Shown: positions 33,591-43,435 of the stretch, one piece after another
Layout: each line of letters begins with the position of its first letter
How positions within the stretch are numbered: position 1 is the first letter of the stretch
From: Coptis chinensis
Taxonomy: Eukaryota; Streptophyta; Magnoliopsida; Ranunculales; Ranunculaceae
Length of the DNA stretch: 64,000 nucleotides
NCBI GenBank assembly: GCA_015680905.1
Contig: CM027385.1
Location: 23,194,501 to 23,258,500 of the forward strand
Direction of reading: 5' to 3'
Position numbers and translations under genes: made by a program
Notes under the pieces: generated by a model
Databases searched by the model: none
Told to the model about the DNA's origin: nothing
The model's input: the letters and a program-made list of their open reading frames with translations, nothing else

Positions 33591-35171
33591 ATCCGCAGTG
33601 GTGATGGCATTTATCTCACCTACATTTTCAAATTCATTACTAGTATTATCCGTTACCTCAAAAAGGTCGTGTTTGTTGTTTTAGGATTAAGTATTGCGTG
33701 ACTGGCAACACACCTTTGGTTTGGGCTTTATCTTGAGCCAACTGTTGGGTTAAATTATTAACGGATTGTAGAAGCTGTTGGTTAGATTGAGCCATGGTTT
33801 GGAAAAGTTTTTGGCTCACTTGTATGAAGGTGTCGAGGCGATCCGGTTGTGTGGGTGTAGTAGTCATGGTTGGTGTGACTGGAACTATTTCACGTGAATT
33901 ATTTATAGATGGATTTTGATAATTATTATTTACCGGGACGATACCTCTATTAGCATTATAATTATTATAATTACCTTGACCTTGTGCTTGACCTTGTCGA
34001 GGTTGCACTTGGTTGTTATAATTATTAAAATTACCCCGACCACGCCCCTTGTCGTGGGGAGCTTGGTTAAAGCTTTGCGTTGGCCTAACATATTGATTAT
34101 TGTACCCTTGGGGTGTGACTTGTTGGTTATTTCTCCAACCCGAAGTTGGGATTTTGTCTCCAAGGGGCGTTAGGTTCACTATTAATGGAAGAAGCCCGTT
34201 CATAGGCTATAGGACGATGGGAGCCGGATGCTCGGGACTCCAACAGAAACTACATGGGTTTGAATTTACATTCATGACGGGGATAGGCTTTTGTTGTACG
34301 AAATGGCCTCTACCTTTTAGTGAGTGATTCGATTAGAGTTTTAAGCTCGAATCGTGTTTAATTTCAAACATACCGGGGCCTTAATAACTGAAGAAGAACT
34401 AACTAGGTGGGGATATATCATCACCCCCCAATTATTATTTCGCTTTAGTTTGGTCTTCTAAAAATTTATAAGCCTCCGAGGCTCCTTTACTTAAGAAACT
34501 ACCCCCATTCATTATGTCAAGGACTTCTTTATGGTGATGTTGAAGTCCTTTGAAAAGGCACGAACTAACGTGTCTTTTGGTAGGTTATGGTGTGGACACT
34601 CTATAAGCAGATCGGTGAAACGATTCCAAGCCTCTCAAAATGATTCATGAGGATTTTGTCGAAAAAAATGAATCTTGGAAAGCATCTCATCCGTTTTAGG
34701 GGTGGGTAAAATGTTCCATAAACAAACAACAAGTTTAGCCCACGAGTCCACGAATTAGGCTTTGGGCAGTTAACCAAGACGCCTTTATCGGCTAAGGTGA
34801 AAGGGAATACCCTTAATTTAATTTGTTCCGCACCAACCGTAGGATGGTGGAATGTTGTTAAGACTTGTTCAATCCTACGATGTAGCCGATAAGGTTTTTC
34901 ATGGTCTAAACCATGAAAAACGGGTAACAAATTAAAAATATTTGGAGGGATTCTCAAATCCCACTGGTCCTGCTAGAACGATGCAAGATTTGGGGCTATC
35001 GCCAAGGTTTTGTAGAAGTCCGAGAGGAGTCTCTTTTCTTCCCCATTATATCGGTGGTGTGTGTGAAATAGTAGCTAGAGGTGTAGTGTGTGGTATACTA
35101 GATAGACTTGTTTGTTGCTGTTGGTGTGTATTTACGTTAGGTGTTTTTGTTCTACCAGACCTTAATCTCAT
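33591..35171 (-). pseudogene. Gag region of element A
   Basis: It starts at an ATG at 35171 with MRLRSG. The capsid-like part at about 34960-34600 contains IPPNIFNLLPVFHGLDHEKP and GAEQIKLRVFPFTLADKG. The tail at 34200-33900 is N/Q-rich (NYNNYNANRG, QARQGQAQGQ-type). It matches gag of C and D. It is broken in several places. Confidence 0.8.
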
Positions 35172-35669
35172 GCAAGACTAAGTCGAGCTTAACTAAACAT
35201 GCAACACTCCAAACAATTCTGATATACTAGTATAAAACTCTAACAGGAGATGCGAGGTGTGGAAGAAAGGGATACCTGATTGCGTCCTTGCTTCGCTTAT
35301 GAATAGCGTCTTGTTTACGCTTGTTTAGTGTATATAGCAGTTTAGAACACTGAAAAATATGAAAGAGCAAAGTTCGAATCAAAACTGTCGAAATCCGAAA
35401 AATTTAACCGCATGCGCGCCAAGGCCTCGAAAGTAATTTTCAAATTACAGTGTTTTTAGGGCGGTCGCTCCCATATGGGGCTGGTCGCTCGATTAATCGA
35501 ACATAGGGCTGGTCAAGCTCATGAGGAGATGCCACAAAGGTAAAATTTTGCCCAGAATTTTTCAACTATAAAATGGACAACCACAGTATGATTCAAACAA
35601 GGGTGGGTGGGTGAAATGGGACTTTAAAAACAGTACTAACACTACTTAAAACAATACGAAAAAGTGAAA
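35172..35669 (-). other. 5' leader of A
   Basis: About 500 bp of untranslated leader with a GC-rich patch near 35410-35530 carrying repeated GGTCGCTC and GGGCTGGTC words. No gene. Confidence 0.6.
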
Positions 35670-35687
35670 CTAAGATGGCAAATGCCA
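35670..35687 (-). other. Primer-binding site of A
   Basis: The coding strand reads TGGCATTTGCCATCTTAG, two bases after the LTR. It keeps the TGGC start and the GCCATCTTAG part seen in D, but the tRNA-Asp match is weaker. Confidence 0.6.
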
Positions 35688-35689
35688 TT

Positions 35690-37064
35690 TGATAAATGTA
35701 AAATGAATAGTCTACCTACTTAACCGAAGTGATGAATTCACAACGTAAGTAAACTAACAACTATTTTGATGCTTATTTATCAAAGATATTTTCTACTCTC
35801 AATCCTATGAGATATAGTGGAGTAGAGTGATTCGTTCCACTCTTAGTCCTTCCGTATGCTTGTTTTCTAGTCTCAATACTCTACTTAAAGTCAATGAGAG
35901 CTTTACGAAAAGGGGACTAGACTACGATGCAACTACCCACGAAATGCACTAGTCGGTTATCAGAATACTAAGGGAATGCTACGTTGATTCGGTGTTAAGG
36001 AGTTAGAGGGGGATTGATTCCACCTTAACTCAACTTAATCCACTAGCGACGAGTCGTCGTAATCCGAATTGAACTGCTAAGCAGAACAATCGGTTCTTCC
36101 TAATCCCTAACTACACATGGCATTTCTACCAATTAATAATTAGCATGTGAATGATTAAACCCATTCTCATGGTGAACTAAACGTTTCTAGAGTGGAAAGG
36201 AAACTACGACAATCTCCGATAATTGGAATCAAGCTTTCATCAAGGTTTCTCAACCCCCTCTAATGGAGGTTTAGCCTTGAATCATTCCGCAATCATTTCC
36301 ATTTAAATTTAAACTAAACATAATATAAAGCATTGAAATTTACTTAATGAAACAATAATGGAATCTAATTAATAACTAAGAATTGAATGATAACAAGAAT
36401 TGAAATTAGATCTAATAAATTGTAAATGAAAAAACGAAATTGAATAATAATAACTATTTATTTGTCTAATGAAATGAAGAACAAAGATTCAAAGGTTTTA
36501 TCTAAACAAGGATTTGAAACTAATTAAATAAAACAATTAAATCTAGATCTAGAAGCTATTCTAATGGCTACTTTCTATTCTAAGCTATCTACCTAACCTA
36601 ACTGCCATTAACACTGAGTTAAGCTTTTGTTCTTATACATTCAGATCCAAAAATCGTGCATGGGCTTGGAGCCATGTTTTGGGCGGAGAATCGTGCCCAA
36701 AACCCAATTCTTTCAGTCCAAAAAGGCCTCTTCAGCTATAGTTGGCTTCCACAGACTTTTCGTCCACTTCTGCTCCTCTGATTAGGTCAAGGCTTGGACT
36801 ATTGCAAAGCTCTTTCCGAGCCGGTCGTTTTGACATAAGGTAGGCCTCATTCCGAGGTCTGAGTCCAAAGATATGGCATTCGGAAGTTCTGCTGACTTTT
36901 GCTCCTTTATCTCGCTAAAGTGGCACATTTCTGCACATAATGGACTTTGAAGCCTGAAATGCATAAAAACACGTAATCAGTATTAACTCTTACTTATTAT
37001 TCACATAATTGGTCTAACAGTATGATTATTAAGGGGTTAAAACTACAGTTTTGGGCTCTTATCA
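35690..37064 (-). repeat. 5' LTR of Athila element A
   Basis: 1375 bp, TGATAAATG to CTCTTATCA on the plus strand, partner of 24661-26039. Many of the visible differences from the partner are C/T or G/A changes, as expected for methylated plant repeats. Confidence 0.93.
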
Positions 37065-37069
37065 ATCTT
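37065..37069. repeat. Target-site duplication of A, right copy (ATCTT)
   Basis: Identical to 24656-24660. Copia H sequence resumes here. Confidence 0.9.
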
Positions 37070-37640
37070 CTCGATACACAAATGCTTGTCTTCAAGTACT
37101 TCTCTAATCTAATGATAACGCACATGTATGTGCTTGGATCTAGAATGAAAACTCAGATTCTTGCTCAAATGGATGACGCTTTGACTGTCACATAGAACTA
37201 CAAACTATTTCTGCTTTAGCCCTAGTTCGTTAAAGAACCTCTTCATCCATAACATCTCTTTGCAACACTCATTGGCTACAATATACTCGGCTTCTATAAT
37301 GAAGAGGGCAACACACTTTTGCAACTTAGATTGCCAAGAAACTACTCCCCCTGCAAAAGTAACCAGATAACCGGAGGTAGACTTCATCGAGTCTACAGCA
37401 CCTGCCATGTCTGTATCAGTGTAGCCTTCAAGTAAAGGCTTACTTCCACCAAAAAATAAACACGATTTGGAAGTGCCCTTCAGATATCTCAATATCCACT
37501 TAACACCTTCCCAATGCTCTTTTCCTGGATTTGACCGAAATCGGTTTACAACACCAATAGCGAAAGCAATATCCGGTCTTATACACACCATTGCATACAT
37601 CAAGCTGCCCACTGCAGATGCATAAGGAATATTTTCCATC
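37065..37640 (-). pseudogene. RNase H region of copia H
   Basis: Minus strand. YASAVGSLMYAMVCIRPDIA near 37630-37570, HWEGVKWILRYLKGTS near 37510, EGYTDTDMAG near 37425 and KSTSGYLVTFAGGVVSWQSK near 37370 are standard copia RNase H blocks. HSRSKHIHVRYHWIRE lies near 37130. The domain is split from its last part by element A. Confidence 0.88.
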
Positions 37641-37645
37641 TGACT

Positions 37646-38880
37646 CTACTCATGCTCACCCTTTGCACACATCTCTTTGGTCATGCGGAACTGGCCACCA
37701 AGCGGATAACTGACTGGCTTCGCTTGATCTATGTTGAATCTCTTCAACACCTTCTCAATGTAGCTTTCTTGAGAAAGCCACAACTTCCCACTCTTTCTAT
37801 CACGAGTGATCCGTATCCCAAGTATTTGCTTTGCTTGACCCAAATCCTTCATCTCAAAGGACTTACTCAAGTCTTCCTTCAGCTTGGATATCTTATTGAT
37901 GTTTGAGCCAACTATCAACATATCATCCACATACAACAAGAGCACTATGAAATCCCCATCTAGAAATTTCTGAACAAACACACAATGATCGAAAGCAGAC
38001 TTCTTATATCTTTGTTTTGCCATGAAGGAATCAAAATTTATGTACCACTGTCTCGGTGCTTGCTTCAACCCATACAAACTCTTTATCAGCTTGCATACCA
38101 GGTGCTCCTTACCTTTGACCTCAAATCCTTCTAGCTGGTTTGTGTAAACATCTTCTTCAAGGTCTCCATGAAGAAAAGTTGTCTTAACATCTAGCTGTTC
38201 AACCTCTAGGTCCATACTTGCGGCCATACCCAATATCACCATGATAGAAGTTATCTTTACTACAGGAGAGAAAATTGTATCAAAGTCAATCCCTTTCCTT
38301 TGATCGAATCCCTTCACAACAAGGCGAGCTTTGTGCCTTGGGTGTAGATTGTTCTCCTCATGCTTGACTTTGTAGATCCACTTATTCTTGAGAATTTTTC
38401 TTCCTTTCAGCTTCTTAACTAACTCATAAGTGTGATTCTTATGCAAATAATCCATCTCCTCATGCATGGCCTTTAACCACTTCTCCTTGTATGTACCTTC
38501 AAGAGCCTCTTGAGAGTACATAGGTTCTCCACCATCAGATAGTAAAACATACGTATAAGGTGGATACCTGGTTGAAGCTTGTCTCTCTCGGTCTGTCCTC
38601 CTTGCACCGTCTGTTGGTGCCTCAGGAGGATGCACTTCTTCTTGCTCAGGTGGTGGTTCATGCACTTCATCTGCATCTTCTATATTAATAGGTTTTATCC
38701 CATCATGAGCAATAAGATCATCATCATGAGTTTCAAACTCATGGTTCTCTACATTTTCAATGCCTTCTGCATGTTCCACAGTAGGAACTTTTGGTTCTGA
38801 ATCAACAAGATCATTAGTGAAAGCCTGTAGCTTCTCACCGTCCTTAAAGTCTGCTATGGTTTGATCTTCCAAGAACACAA
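37646..38880 (-). pseudogene. Reverse transcriptase region of copia H
   Basis: A long open minus-strand block of 410 codons. KWIYKVKHEENNLHPRHKAR near 38360, VKGFDQRKGIDFDTIFSPV near 38290, LVCKLIKSLYGLKQAPRQW near 38080 and the catalytic box LLYVDDMLIVGSN near 37930 identify a Tnt1-type copia RT. The N-terminal part (DEVHEPPPEQEEVHPPE) is the acidic linker after integrase. It is one of the best-preserved coding stretches in the window. Confidence 0.9.
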
Positions 38881-38986
38881 CATCTCGACTTCAGATTACC
38901 TTCTAGTTAATCGGATCATAGAATTTGTAGCCAAAATTCTCATCCCCATAACCCAAAAAAATGCACTGCTTGGCTTTGTCATCAAG

Positions 38987-38991
38987 CTTGG
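38987..38991. repeat. Target-site duplication of the solo LTR, left copy (CTTGG)
   Basis: CTTGG, identical to 40254-40258, in the copia H integrase C-terminal region. Confidence 0.85.
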
Positions 38992-40253
38992 TGTAGGAAC
39001 CGTTATTCAGAATGCAATATTTCTACAAACCGCAAACACCACACGCAGCGGAATTAATGGGTGTCCACGATTTGTGATGGGAAAACATACCTTTGAGAAT
39101 CGGTTTAGATAACTTTGAGAATCCAAGCTTTATCAAATCCGAAATCAACCCCTTGATCTTCTGTTGTATTCCTTTAGAACAGATTGGACGTTGTGTGGGC
39201 AACGATCTACCAATCCCCTTCTTTCTCACAAAGCTAGATCCAATTTTGGATCTATCTTTCTTTGCCTCTTTTTCTAATCCTAATGAATAGTAATTTTCGG
39301 CCAGAGAGAGAGTATTCTATTTATAGGCTACAACAGGGACCATGAGGGGAAATTAGGGTTAGGCCTCTTGACGGGCTTGGGCTTCCCATGTTCTCCAAGA
39401 ACACACGACCCAAGTCCATCAACAAATGACTTATTCCACTAAAGGCCATTGTTGCACTACCGCCCTAATCCCAAATTACATGTCAGCGTTTATGGGCTCC
39501 ATATTATATGCTCGTTGATCTCCCTGTGTTTAAGATATCGAATGTCCGTTGATTAAGTCAAGTTACTGACAACTACATTAATCAACTTTCTTATGTCCTT
39601 GAGTAGTACCACTCAACCTCATTGTCATGTCGGAATAAATCCACCTGCAGGGTTTACATGACAATCTTTTTGAGCACCTCAAGGGGACATCATCAACCCG
39701 ACTTCTTGCGGGACACGGATTCCTTCTATAATCAACAACACACCTTACATACAATGTCATTACCCAATCCATCGAGTTTGTTGATTTACAAATGAATCTC
39801 ACTCATTGATGATTTAAAGCAATGTACAATGCTTGTAAGTGTCCGTTATTATATCCGGATTAGGAGGACAAGCATCCATAATAATAGAGGCGTTTGTTTT
39901 CTTATATAGTCAGTATAAGGAGAAACAACCTCACTTAGTCCTGTTCAATACACACAAAGTGTACTAGTGTAATCCTATAGTCAAGATAGACTAATACCAG
40001 ATTATACTATAACCGAACCAATGTTTTGTGCAAATCCATCTTGGTTGTGAATGATTACTTATACTTTACGAGGTACTGATGATATGATCTTATGTGTGCT
40101 CACACCATATCATCTACAACATAAAGTATTAGACACATGCATATAACTAATAACATATATAATATGCATAACATTTTCCCATATGATTCTCATTCAAAAA
40201 ATGAAGAATTAGAGTTAATACAAAAGTAATGCTTTTAGTATATAACCCTATCA
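38992..40253 (-). repeat. Solo LTR, Angela-like Ty1/copia
   Basis: 1262 bp from TGTAGGAACC to AACCCTATCA on the plus strand, flanked by CTTGG. It has no internal retroelement domains. On the minus strand it ends with GGTTTGTAGAAATATTGCAT and GAATAACGGTTCCTACA wording, which I associate with Angela-type LTRs. CTATTTATAG at 39317-39326 gives a TATA box (CTATAAATAG) in that direction. A solo LTR arises by recombination between the two LTRs of a full element. Confidence 0.82.
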
Positions 40254-40950
40254 CTTGGATCTTTCATCCTTCGGAATATGAACAAATGCCTTGCACCCAA
40301 ATACCCTCAAGTATCCATAATCAACATCTCTGCCTGACCATACTCTCTATAGATAATCACTATTTAGATGCTTTGACGGCGATAGGTTGATCACATGTAT
40401 GGCTGTACACATTGCTTCTACCCAGTAACTTCTAGGTAACTTAGAGTGAGACTGCATGCATCTCATCTTCTCTACAATGGTCCGGTTCACTCTCTTTGCT
40501 ATTTCATTATGTTGCGGTGTCTTGGGAACGGTCTGATCATGACGAATCCCATGACTCTGGCAATACTCTTCAGAAGGTCTAATGTACTCACCCCCATTAT
40601 CTGAGTGAATACACTTCAAAAGTTTCTCTGTCTCTCTTTCCACCATGCTATAGAATGTTTTGAACACGCCAAGTACTTCATCCTTGGTCTTCAGACTATA
40701 GGCCCATGTCTTTCTTGACGCATCATCAATGAATGTCAAGAAGTACAAAGCTCCCCCGTGGGACTTTACTCTCATAGGACCACATAAGTCAGTGTGAACA
40801 AGTTCAAATACATTGTCCTTTCTGTGAGACGGGAATCTTTGGAAAGACACCCTATGTTGCTTTCCTACCAAACAATGAGTGCATCTATTTAAATGCGTAC
40901 CTTTAATGTTTGGCAATGCCTTTTGCTTGGCAATAACTTCCATGCCTTTT
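40254..40950 (-). pseudogene. Integrase region of copia H
   Basis: Minus strand. The zinc-binding CTHCLVGKQHRVSF lies near 40890. The catalytic core shows ELVHTDLCGPMRVKSHGG near 40790, KCIHSDNGGEYIRPSEE near 40600 and a C-terminal core helix with VNRTIVEKMRCM near 40470. VFGCKAFVHIPKDERSK near 40310 leads into the C-terminal part, which continues at 38870-38986 beyond the solo LTR (QCIFLGYGDENFGYKFYD). Confidence 0.87.
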
Positions 40951-41480
40951 TCGCCTATATGACAGTCTCTTATGCCACAGTTCGGAGGAAGCTTCTTTTT
41001 CTACCGCATTTGCTTCTACTTTACACAAACTAGCCTGTGTCTTGTAAAGAGAGCAAGTTTTCTTCCCTTTTGCTGCTACTATGGAACCTCTGCTCAGTTT
41101 CCATACCTCCTTGCCAAATGAGTTTAGAAAGCCATCATTATCTAACTTCCCAACTGAAATTAGGCTTAGCCGAATGTCAGGGACATGTCTTACATCCTTG
41201 AGTGTCAAGGTGTAGTCGACATTGGTTTCTACATGAACATCACCAATGCCTACAATCTTTGAGACGCCCTGGTTACCCATCTTTACCTCACCAAATTAAC
41301 CACGGCTGTAGGTAGTGAAGAATTCTCTGTACGGTGTGACGTGATCTGATGCTCCTGTATCTATCACCTACTATGCATCCTGGCATGAGGTATTAAGACA
41401 ACACACACCACATTCTGACATAATTCCCACTAGATCATCGACTAGTGCGGTAGTATCTCTGCCTGTGTTTTTCGTTCCTC
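40903..41480 (-). pseudogene. Protease and pre-integrase region of copia H
   Basis: Minus strand. The pre-integrase domain shows LKDVRHVPDIRLSLISVGKL near 41200 and SSELWHKRLSYRR near 40990. The aspartic protease lies just upstream, near 41350-41440 (wording like LVGIMSECGVCC and WVIDTGASDHVTP-like remnants). It is broken in a few places. Confidence 0.75.
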
Positions 41481-43030
41481 TATACCATGTCTTCATGTAC
41501 ACAGTTATTCTTCTCATCCTTCTTCAGTGTTCTGCACTCATACCTGAAGTTACTCTTGGTGGCACAATAGTAACAATGTCTCTCTGCCTTAGGAGTTCTA
41601 GCATCACCCCTAGATTTGCATTTGTCATCACCTCTAGAATGATATGGTTTTCTGCTCTTACCTCTCCCCCGCTTCTCTGTGACAAGTATCTCTGATTGAG
41701 AGGAGCTGCTTCGTGAACCCCTTCTTGTCTCCTCATTCAAAAATGCCCCGGTAGCCATCTCCATGGGAATAACTCCATCTATTGCGACTCCGTGAAGAGA
41801 AATTGCTAAAGTCTCCTAACTGTCGGGTAGAGAGTTTAATAGGAACAAAGCCTCAACTTTATCTCCCATGTTAATCTTCTAGATTTTAGGTTTAATCTCC
41901 CTTACCAAAAAACTGTTACACAAAAACCCCCCAGGAGCGAACAAATGCATAAAACCTCCCTATTATTTAAAACATAACATCAAAGCCAAAACATACCAAA
42001 ATACCCCTGTGAAAATTGGGCTGGCGTCATCAATCTTTACTTATAATTTCGGCTTAAGGACAAACCGAGCTGATGTCATCCTATGTAAATTTGTATTTAC
42101 ATATGACAATATTTACACAGTCTTTTTAACCTATTTAAATTTAAATTTTCATATGAAAATTTTTTTTCATAGGAAAATTTAAATTTACATGCATAGTATT
42201 TTTACATATTAAAATTTAAATTTACATATGTAAATTTAAGTTTTCATATGAAAATGTAAATTTACATATGATAATATAAAATTACAGAGTCTTCCTAACC
42301 TATTTAAATTTAAATTTACATATATAACTATGTAAATTTAAGTTTTTATAACCCCAATGACTATGCAAATATAGTTTTACATATGACTATGTAAAAATAC
42401 ATTTACATATAGTCGGGAAAATTTCACTCCCAAAAGGGTAAAAAAGGAAAAAAGATAAAATGGTAAATAAAAACAGACTAGATTTTATCTCTTTTTTGGA
42501 AAGCAGGGAGGTTATTTAACGAGACTTAAATAATAGGGAGGTTATATGATATAGGCCGATGGGAGGGAGTTTATACTCAACTGAGTTAGAACCAAGGGGC
42601 TGAGCCTCATTTCTTGGTTAATCTTCATCAAGTGCAGCTGATTGATGGTATTTTATACTTCATTAAGATGCTCAGACATTGAAGAACATTCTCTGTACTT
42701 CATGTTGGCAAACTTCTTAATGAGCAGTAATTTGTTACTGACAGACTTCCTCTCATAGAGGTCTTCGAGTTTGTTCCATAAGCAGAAGGTTGTGGTCTCT
42801 TGGGATACATGGTGAAAGACACTATCGTCAATCCATTGTCGAATGTATCCAATTGGTTTTCTGTCAAGCCTTTTCCACTCAGCCTCATCAGTCTTTTTCG
42901 GTTTTACTCCCCCATTCTCAATGGGTAGTGCCAAGTCCTTGCAGTATAGCAAGTCTTCCATCTTAGCTTTCCAGATGGTGTAGTTCGCTCTATTCAAACT
43001 AGTCATGCGAGTGTTCATAGAATGGTCCAT
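41481..43030 (-). pseudogene. Gag region of copia H, holding a MULE-like insertion
   Basis: The N-terminal part at 43030-42630 shows MNTRMTSLNRANYTIWKAKM, FHHVSQETTTFCLWNKLEDL and SVSNKLLLIKKFANMKY, the usual copia gag start. The middle lies at 41765-41880 (ALFLLNSLPDSWE type). The zinc knuckle CYYCATKSNFRYECR lies near 41570. The insertion at 41880-42616 splits the gene. Confidence 0.85.
41880..42616. mobile_element. AT-rich MULE-like insertion (non-autonomous)
   Basis: 737 bp flanked by the 10 bp direct repeat GTTAATCTTC (41870-41879 and 42617-42626). That duplication length fits Mutator-like elements (9-11 bp). No ORF. AACCTCCCTATTATTTAA at 41953-41970 is repeated inverted at 42526-42543, though not at the very ends. 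The interior is an array of CATATG-centred palindromes with AAATTTACATATG words (42090-42410) that could fold into long hairpins. The extreme ends show only weak inverted similarity, so a non-TIR MULE or another foldback type is possible. Confidence 0.65.
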
Positions 43031-43086
43031 CTCTACAAGCTATTTTAACTCAAACCATCTCTCAGGAGTTTCGTCAAACACCTTCC
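43031..43086 (-). other. Copia H sequence 5' of gag
   Basis: A short piece between the gag start and the CACTA end. It is presumably leader or a gag extension of H, and the 5' LTR is not in the window. Confidence 0.45.
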
Positions 43087-43435
43087 CACTACACCAGAAA
43101 TGGTCAAAAATAATGGTTAAATCCTTCCTAAAATGAGATTTACGACGGGATATGGTGTCCCACACTCCGTTGCGAATAACGCTGTCGTTAATATTAATGA
43201 CGGGAAAGAGCGTGGTAAGCTGAATTAGAATTGCGACGGGCTTAAGACAATTTGTCCCGTCGTTAAATATAGGACAATCAAAACCATCGTATATTTGCTT
43301 TGCAATAGAACTGTGTATTTTCAAAATTGGAACTCAGCCAACCGTCGTAAATTTGTGTCCTAAGTTTAGTACATGCATTTCCATCGTATTTCATTTTGGG
43401 AAGTCAATTAACGACAATGTTCCCCGTCGTATTAG
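43087..43435. repeat. CACTA terminus and subterminal repeats
   Basis: The terminal CACTA plus clustered CCGTCGT/ACGACGG motifs, for example near 43140, 43194, 43229, 43255, 43341 and 43425. In CACTA elements such repeats bind the element-encoded protein. Confidence 0.75.

Larger units (their letters stand above)
24661..37064 (-). mobile_element. Complete-ended Athila retrotransposon A
   Basis: The only element in the window with both LTRs, 12,404 bp, flanked by the perfect 5 bp duplication ATCTT at 24656-24660 and 37065-37069. From right to left: 5' LTR, PBS, leader, gag, protease region, post-integrase-type spacer, extra ORFs and polypurine tract, then the 3' LTR. I recognise no RT, RNase H or integrase core in it, so it looks non-autonomous. 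Gag and the extra ORFs are broken in several places. By eye the LTRs differ at roughly 20 of 1375 positions, which with a commonly used plant rate of 1.3e-8 per site per year gives roughly half a million years. Confidence 0.93.
23766..43086 (-). mobile_element. Ty1/copia retrotransposon H, split by nested insertions
   Basis: A minus-strand Tnt1-type copia element inserted in chromovirus G. Its own sequence is at 23766-24660, 37065-38991, 40254-41879 and 42617-43086. The rest is element A, a solo LTR and a MULE-like insertion. From right to left it shows gag, zinc knuckle, pre-integrase, integrase, RT, RNase H, polypurine tract and 3' LTR. The 5' LTR is cut off by the CACTA insertion at 43087. 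Apart from the insertions its RT block is rather well kept. Confidence 0.88.

Noticed and set aside
41876-42620. CRISPR-like array because of repeated ACATATG words
   Set aside because: The words are irregularly spaced palindromes without constant repeat length or unique spacers, and the host is a plant.
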